From assembly GCA_947626945.1 (NCBI GenBank), contig CANQUC010000002.1:62001-126000 (forward strand): 64,000 bases of DNA, read 5' to 3'. The notes under the pieces were generated by a model, which made no database searches, had not been told where the DNA came from, and saw only the letters and a program-made list of their open reading frames with translations. Position 1 is the stretch's first letter; each line of letters starts with the position of its first letter. Made by a program: the position numbers and the translations under genes. The stretch is from an uncultured Lachnospiraceae bacterium (lineage in GTDB: Bacteria; Bacillota; Clostridia; Lachnospirales; Lachnospiraceae). Positions 59,215-64,000 of the stretch are shown here, one piece after another.

Positions 59215-60113
59215 TGATCCAGGTATCAGACTTAACCAAAACCTTTGAAAGTTTTACCGCCCTGGACCGGCTCAGTCTTCATGTGGAACAGGGCAGCATT
59301 TACGGCCTGGTGGGGCCAAACGGCGCAGGCAAATCCACCTTGATCCGGCATCTGGCGGGCATATACCGTCCCGACAGCGGACAGGTGCTCGTTGACGGAC
59401 AGCCGGTTTATGAAAATCCGCAGATCAAGGAGCGGATCGCTTACATTCCGGATAATCTGTTTTTCTTTTTAAACGACACCCTGCGGGATATGATGTATTT
59501 TTACCGGAGCATCTATCCCCGGTTTGACATGACCCGCTATGAAAGGCTTCACGACGCGTTTCCCGCCATTGACGAAAAACGCCCTCTTCGCAGACTTTCC
59601 AAGGGAATGCAGAAACAGGCCGCTTTCTGGCTTGCCATTTGCTGCATGCCCGACGTGATCATTCTGGACGAACCGGTAGACGGCCTGGATCCGATCATGC
59701 GCCGACAGGTATGGAGCCTGCTCATGGCAGATGTGTCCGAGCGCAATATTACGGTTCTGGTTTCCTCCCACAACCTGCGGGAGCTGGAGGACGTATGCGA
59801 CAGCGTAGGCATTCTGGACAAGGGACAGCTGAAGCTTGAGCGCTCTCTCTCCGAGCTTCAGGGCAAAACCAGCAAGCTGCAGGTGGTATTTGACGGAGAT
59901 CTGCCTGTATTTCCAAAGGAGCTGCCGATCCTGCACATTTCCAATACGGGCCGGATCTATACGCTGATTCTTGGGGAGCCCCCGCAGACCGCGGCCGCGC
60001 TGCTTACGCCCTATCATCCTCTGATGATGGACAGCCTGCCCCTGTCTCTGGAGGAGATCTTTATTTATGAATTAGGAGGTGCCGAGTATGGAATCAAAGA
60101 CATCATTCTTTAG
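59211..60113 (+). CDS. ABC transporter ATP-binding protein, YtrB-like
   Basis: ATPase of 300 residues. Walker A is GLVGPNGAGKSTLIRHLAG (about 34-50), the Q-loop area YIPDNLFFFLNDT, signature RLSKGMQKQAAFW, Walker B DVIILDEPVDGLDP, and the H-loop VLVSSHNLRELE. The signature LSKGM replaces LSGGQ, seen in this subgroup. It overlaps the GntR stop by 4 bases and the permease start by 26 bases, so the three genes form one translationally coupled operon. Confidence 0.93.
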   Translation: MMIQVSDLTKTFESFTALDRLSLHVEQGSIYGLVGPNGAGKSTLIRHLAGIYRPDSGQVLVDGQPVYENPQIKERIAYIPDNLFFFLNDTLRDMMYFYRSIYPRFDMTRYERLHDAFPAIDEKRPLRRLSKGMQKQAAFWLAICCMPDVIILDEPVDGLDPIMRRQVWSLLMADVSERNITVLVSSHNLRELEDVCDSVGILDKGQLKLERSLSELQGKTSKLQVVFDGDLPVFPKELPILHISNTGRIYTLILGEPPQTAAALLTPYHPLMMDSLPLSLEEIFIYELGGAEYGIKDIIL

Positions 60114-61956
60114 TAAAGCCATTTATGTGAAAACCCTGAAGCGGTTTTTCCCGTGGAGTATCTGTTATGGATTGATCCTGCTCTTTTTTCTTCCGGTAAT
60201 GACCGCGCTGAGATTATCCGTCAAGTCCAATCCCACTGATGTCATCATCGGTTACGGCGGCGGCATCGCTCCGCTGCTGGTGATCACCGTAGCATGCGCC
60301 GCGTTATTTGCAGCCGCGCTGATCTTCTCCTATCTGTTCCGGGATACGGCATCCAATGCCATGCACGCTCTGCCGGTGAGCCGGAAAAGCCATCTGACCA
60401 GCAATCTGCTTGCGGGGCTTACGCTGCTGCTTCTGCCCCTGCTTCTGGCAGAGGGGATTACCATGCTGACTTCATCCCTGGCCACCGGTTTTCACAGTCC
60501 CCAGGCGCTGCTGTTTCACGCAAAGCTTACCGGAGGCCTGTGCCTGATGACCGTTCTGTTTTTTAACATTGCGATTTTTTGCGCCATGCTCTCCGGCCAT
60601 CTGCTGACCATGCCGGCCCTGTATGTGATCATCAACTTTTTTTCCATCGGCGTGGGATGTCTGGTCAGTCTGTTCAAAGAATGGTTCTTTTTCGGATTCG
60701 GTTACTCCTGGAACCGGATTTATTCCCAGTGCTCTCCCCTGTGGGAGCTGGTTCAGAATTTCTGCAACGTGGACGTTTTTGTTCCGTCAGGATCCGACAC
60801 CATCACCCGGCTGAACTATGTGATGGATTTTCGATTTCTGATCGTTTACTGCGTCCTCAGCCTGCTTCTGCTTTTGCTTTCCTATGTGCTGTATCAGAAG
60901 CGGTCCCTGGAATGCGCCGGAGATATTCTGGCGTTTCCCCGTACCTCCTGGTTTTTCCAGGCGCTCTTTGGAATTGCCACCGGGATCATCGTCGCGGGAC
61001 TTTTTACCGCCGTCCGGGAAAATCTGCTTTCCATGCCCTATGTGATCATGCTGCTGTTTCTTGCCGGCTCGTTCTTTGGCTTCTTTGCCGGGAGAATGCT
61101 GATCCGAAAACGGTTTTTCATCTTTCGGGAAGCACTTCCGGGATTTCTCATCTACGGAATCTGCGCCCTGGCGCTGATGCTGGTCACCGAACTGGATCTG
61201 GCCGGATATGAAAAAAGGGTGCCCGACATATCCGATGTCAAAACCGTTTCCCTGAATCCTTACGAGGGAACGTCCAGCAGCGATAAAGACCTGATCCAGG
61301 AAACCATCCGCATTCACCGGCTGATCCTGGAGCAGAAAAAAGAACTGGAAAAGCGCGCTTCCCGCTTTGCCGATTACCCTGACTATGAAATTCTGGACAT
61401 CTGTTACCGGCTGGAAAACGGCGCTGTGATCTCCAGAAGCTACCCGATTCATTACCGTACAAAGGATCTGCAGGATCCGGATTCCGTTATTGTCCGCTAT
61501 TTTGATCTTATGAATTCACCTCAGGCAGTGAAGTCCTATTATTTCGCGGACGGCTTTACCGAAGACAGCCTGAGAACCATCTCCTATCAGGATTATGAGA
61601 CCTACGAGGAACCCCTGGGTTATTATCAGTACGTTCTCAGCACGGATGAACAAAGGGCGCTGATCCGGGCCATCTTTCAGGATATTGAAGAGAGAAACAT
61701 CCTTGGGGAAAGCTATTTTAACGGCAGCTATGACGGTCCCTTAACCTCCTGCGCTCTGGATCCCAGATATTTTCTGGAAAATCACAGATTTTACTCCCAA
61801 AGCCTGGAACTGGTTTCCAAAAACGGAAAAACGTTCTATCTGCAGCTGGAGGAGGGAGCTGTCCATACAATAGAGGCTTTGAAAAAGCTGAACATTGTAA
61901 ACGGCCAGCATCCCCTGACCTCAGGCGATTCGGAGGACAGGATCTTCTACCACTGA
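60088..61956 (+). CDS. ABC transporter permease of the GntR operon
   Basis: Polytopic membrane protein of 622 residues. A first membrane block (about residues 15-240) has around six helices (FPWSICYGLILLFFLPVMTALRL and following), and a second block follows (about 250-375). The last 240 residues are mostly soluble and probably extracytoplasmic (YSVNPYEGTSSSD-like stretch through QLEEGAVHTIEAL). The ATG at 60088 follows TAGGAGGTGCCGAGT. Its family is not recognised beyond ABC-2-like permeases. It overlaps the ATPase gene, supporting a complex with it. The exported substrate is unknown; the YtrA-type regulator suggests envelope stress or antibiotic response. Confidence 0.85.
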   Translation: MESKTSFFSKAIYVKTLKRFFPWSICYGLILLFFLPVMTALRLSVKSNPTDVIIGYGGGIAPLLVITVACAALFAAALIFSYLFRDTASNAMHALPVSRKSHLTSNLLAGLTLLLLPLLLAEGITMLTSSLATGFHSPQALLFHAKLTGGLCLMTVLFFNIAIFCAMLSGHLLTMPALYVIINFFSIGVGCLVSLFKEWFFFGFGYSWNRIYSQCSPLWELVQNFCNVDVFVPSGSDTITRLNYVMDFRFLIVYCVLSLLLLLLSYVLYQKRSLECAGDILAFPRTSWFFQALFGIATGIIVAGLFTAVRENLLSMPYVIMLLFLAGSFFGFFAGRMLIRKRFFIFREALPGFLIYGICALALMLVTELDLAGYEKRVPDISDVKTVSLNPYEGTSSSDKDLIQETIRIHRLILEQKKELEKRASRFADYPDYEILDICYRLENGAVISRSYPIHYRTKDLQDPDSVIVRYFDLMNSPQAVKSYYFADGFTEDSLRTISYQDYETYEEPLGYYQYVLSTDEQRALIRAIFQDIEERNILGESYFNGSYDGPLTSCALDPRYFLENHRFYSQSLELVSKNGKTFYLQLEEGAVHTIEALKKLNIVNGQHPLTSGDSEDRIFYH

Positions 61957-62013
61957 AAATTCTTTTTCTGTTTCCGGCAGAATCAGACGCTTCTTACCGG
62001 CCGGCGAAAAAAG

Positions 62014-62069
62014 ATGCCGGGCAGATCCCTCTGCATTTTTGCAGACAGCGGATTGCCCGGCATTTTTTT
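62014..62069 (+). terminator. Terminator of the GntR-ABC operon
   Basis: Stem ATGCCGGGCA / TGCCCGGCAT enclosing a small inner hairpin (CTGCA..TGCAG), followed by seven Ts on the plus strand. Confidence 0.9.
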
Positions 62070-62072
62070 ATT

Positions 62073-63941
62073 TTATTTCGGCAGAGCCTGTTCGTCCGAA
62101 CCGTCCTGACATTCCTTCAGCGTATAACAGGGACGGTCCAGCGACTGGCTCCAGTTGGGATTGTAATAGGGATCCCGGTCCGGCAGATATTTTTTCCACC
62201 GGCTGCTCACATATTCCACCTCAGACTGAAACCGCCGCTGTTTTTCCGGCGTGTCCTCCGTCTTCCGGCTTTTGGACTCATAATGATACAGCTCCACATA
62301 GGGGTCATAGACTACCAGAAGTCCCAGCTGCCGCACCCGCAGGCAAAAGTCCACGTCATTAAAGGCAACGGCGATCTGCGGATCAAAGCCCCCTGCCTGT
62401 TTGTAAACGCTGCTTTTCACCATCATACAGGCCGCGGTAACCGCGGAGAGATCCGACTGCATGGAAGCCTTCCTGAAATATCCCACTTCTCCCCGGGGCA
62501 GCCCTGTAAAGGCATGTCCGGCCAGGCCGCCTCTGCCTATGATGACTCCCCCATGCTGCACCGTATCGTCAGGATAATACAGCTTTGCCCCTACGATTCC
62601 CACCTCCGGCCGCTGGCAGTGGCCCAGAAGCTCTTCGATCCAGTCTTTGGAGATCACTTCCGTATCGTTGTTCAGCAGGATCACATAGTCTCCCTTTGCG
62701 TAGGAAAACCCAAAATTGTTCAGATCAGAATAATGGAATCCCGTTCCGTTCCATGTGACCACCCGGATCCGGGGATTTTGCTCCAGTTCTTTATAGTAAG
62801 CAAAAATCTCTTCCGTCTCGCTGTTATTCTCGATAATAATGATCTCATAGTTTTCATAGGTGGACCGTTCCAGAATGGAATTGATACAGGTTTCCAGCGT
62901 TTTCTTTTCATCCTTGTTGGGAATCAGTACAGAAACCAGGGGACTGCCCTCAACCGGGTAGGTAACCCGGTAAAAGCCCAGATTTTCCGTATAGGACACG
63001 GTCCCCTTTGTTCCTGTCCGCGCCAGATGGGCTTCAATAGCCCGCTTTCCCGCGTCAAAACAGTACATCTTGCTTTCCGGATTCTGGGCGGTAGACTGCA
63101 GGTGCATCCGCCAGTGATAAAGCGCCTTTGGAATGTGACAGATTTTTTTCGCCGCCTCCGTACACCGCAGGATCAGATCATAATCCTGGGAGCCGTCAAA
63201 TTCTTTCCGAAAGCCGCCCACCTGATCCAGCAGGGACTTGCGCACAAGAAAGAAATGGCAGATATAATTGTTGCCCCGCAGCAGATCCAGATTGAAATCC
63301 GGCTTGAAATGAGGCTCAAAATAATGGGAAGTATCCATGGACACCTTATCTTCATCCGTATAAAGCACGTCAATTTCCGGATCGTTTACGATCCGGCTTG
63401 CGGCCTCAAAACAGGCGGAGGGATCCAGCAGGTCGTCGTGATCCAGAAGCCCGATAAAGTCTCCGGAAGCCATGGAGATGGCCTCATTGGTGTTGCCGGA
63501 GATTCCAAGGTTTTCCGCAAGATCCTTTACCAGGATCCGGCTGTCCGCGTTTTGGTACTCTTCCAGCACGGCATTGACCTTTTCATCTGAGGGATCTCCG
63601 TTTGCCAGACAAAGCTCCCAGTTTTCATAGGTCTGGCAAAGGACAGAATCGATCATCTGTCTCAGAAAGGTTTCCGGCGTCCGAAACAGCGGCACCGCGA
63701 TACTGATCTTCGGTCCCCCAGAAAACCTGGTCTGCCGCTGCTGTTCCAGCTGCGCCTCAGTGGGCGCCATACACGTTCTCCACTGCTCATAGGAGATCTC
63801 TCCCGCCGGCTGCGGTCTGTCCAGATCTTCTCCCTTTGCGATCCGCCGGAAAAACGCCGCCGCTCCGTATTTGCGCAGATAATAAATCCCCTGTACAGTT
63901 TTTTTCGGCAATATTTTTTTGATCCGCTCTTTTATGCTCAT
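62073..63941 (-). CDS. Glycosyltransferase with two tandem GT2 domains
   Basis: Predicted cytoplasmic or peripheral-membrane glycosyltransferase of 622 residues. Domain 1 (about 75-300) has ISIAVPLFRTPETFLRQMIDSVLCQTYENWELCLANG, the DxD-type LLDHDDLLDP and the acceptor segment GGFRKEFDGSQDYDLILR. Domain 2 (about 325-590) has VSVLIPNKDEKKTLETCINSIL, LLNNDTEVISKDW and GGFDPQIAVAFNDVDFCLR. Such tandem GT2 enzymes build surface polysaccharides, for example as rhamnosyltransferases. The start ATG follows GGGAG. It sits near the window end, facing the GntR-ABC operon; any capsule or cell-wall glycan cluster would lie beyond it. Confidence 0.9.
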   Translation of the reverse strand: MSIKERIKKILPKKTVQGIYYLRKYGAAAFFRRIAKGEDLDRPQPAGEISYEQWRTCMAPTEAQLEQQRQTRFSGGPKISIAVPLFRTPETFLRQMIDSVLCQTYENWELCLANGDPSDEKVNAVLEEYQNADSRILVKDLAENLGISGNTNEAISMASGDFIGLLDHDDLLDPSACFEAASRIVNDPEIDVLYTDEDKVSMDTSHYFEPHFKPDFNLDLLRGNNYICHFFLVRKSLLDQVGGFRKEFDGSQDYDLILRCTEAAKKICHIPKALYHWRMHLQSTAQNPESKMYCFDAGKRAIEAHLARTGTKGTVSYTENLGFYRVTYPVEGSPLVSVLIPNKDEKKTLETCINSILERSTYENYEIIIIENNSETEEIFAYYKELEQNPRIRVVTWNGTGFHYSDLNNFGFSYAKGDYVILLNNDTEVISKDWIEELLGHCQRPEVGIVGAKLYYPDDTVQHGGVIIGRGGLAGHAFTGLPRGEVGYFRKASMQSDLSAVTAACMMVKSSVYKQAGGFDPQIAVAFNDVDFCLRVRQLGLLVVYDPYVELYHYESKSRKTEDTPEKQRRFQSEVEYVSSRWKKYLPDRDPYYNPNWSQSLDRPCYTLKECQDGSDEQALPK

Positions 63942-64000
63942 ATTTTGTCTCCCGCCATGACGAAATGATTGATCTCGCTTCTTCTGCCTTTTAGTTTACC

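Overview
The window looks like a chromosomal segment of a spore-forming Clostridia member, most likely a Lachnospiraceae (former Clostridium cluster XIVa) relative. The reasons are the moderate G+C content, strong GGAGG-type ribosome binding sites, TTGACA/TATAAT-like promoters with 17-base spacers, Firmicutes gene orders (rpmB / asp23-fakA-recG, recA-recX-rny, spoIIM/xerD), sporulation genes (spoIIM, an alpha/beta SASP, a SpoIID-type protein) and a Firmicutes-type 6S RNA candidate. I see no prophage, transposase or CRISPR array. Species cannot be named from the sequence alone.

Layout. 1-4.1 kb: purine/nucleoside uptake operon (BMP lipoprotein with an in-frame TAG, ATPase, permease) divergent from xpt. 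4.1-10.4 kb: a polysaccharide deacetylase, then recG, fakA and asp23 divergent from rpmB. 10.4-17.1 kb: a long minus-strand operon folC-folE-HD hydrolase-folP-folBK-pheA-AAA ATPase with its own promoter. 17.1-18.8 kb: a SpoIID/LytB protein and a 6S RNA gene with promoter and terminator. 18.8-25.3 kb: a surface module with a DHHW/AlgX-like protein, an MBOAT acyltransferase, a low-complexity lipoprotein, and a secreted six-repeat Bsp/transglutaminase-like protein whose reading frame is broken at a G9 tract. 25.3-33.4 kb: deoC, a left-handed beta-helix protein, topB, galM, asd, argH, queH and tRNA-Thr. 33.4-40.6 kb: an ABC importer pair without binding protein, a Lys/Ala-rich protein, a secreted beta-propeller/dockerin protein, tRNA-Leu, lysA and a rhomboid-like membrane protein. 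40.7-45 kb: a giant 2-hydroxyacyl-CoA dehydratase activator-like protein. 45.1-50.1 kb: rpiB, bioY-birA under a BirA operator, a sigma-G-type SASP gene, a mini microcompartment locus (two EutS/PduU-like shell proteins and an EutP/PduV GTPase), a small membrane protein and degV. 50.2-58.6 kb: HAD phosphatase, M15 peptidase, xerD, spoIIM, an aminotransferase, rny, recX and a frameshifted recA with a LexA box. 58.7-64 kb: an autoregulated-looking GntR/ABC exporter operon and a double-domain glycosyltransferase.

How the genes relate. The nucleoside importer, xpt, deoC and rpiB outline nucleoside and pentose salvage. FakA and a DegV (FakB-type) protein are the two halves of fatty acid kinase. BirA appears to control itself and the biotin transporter BioY. 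The fol cluster holds nearly all of the pterin branch, with an HD protein sitting where the missing dihydroneopterin triphosphate phosphatase would be expected. asd and lysA belong to the lysine branch. The surface genes (MBOAT/DHHW, Bsp protein, lipoprotein, deacetylase, M15 peptidase, GT2) point to active envelope remodelling.

Three genes are interrupted by single events: the BMP lipoprotein (nonsense), the Bsp protein (homopolymer) and recA (1-base deletion). The first and last may be sequence errors. The G9 tract is a plausible phase-variation switch and is the most interesting single observation, together with the enzyme-less microcompartment locus.
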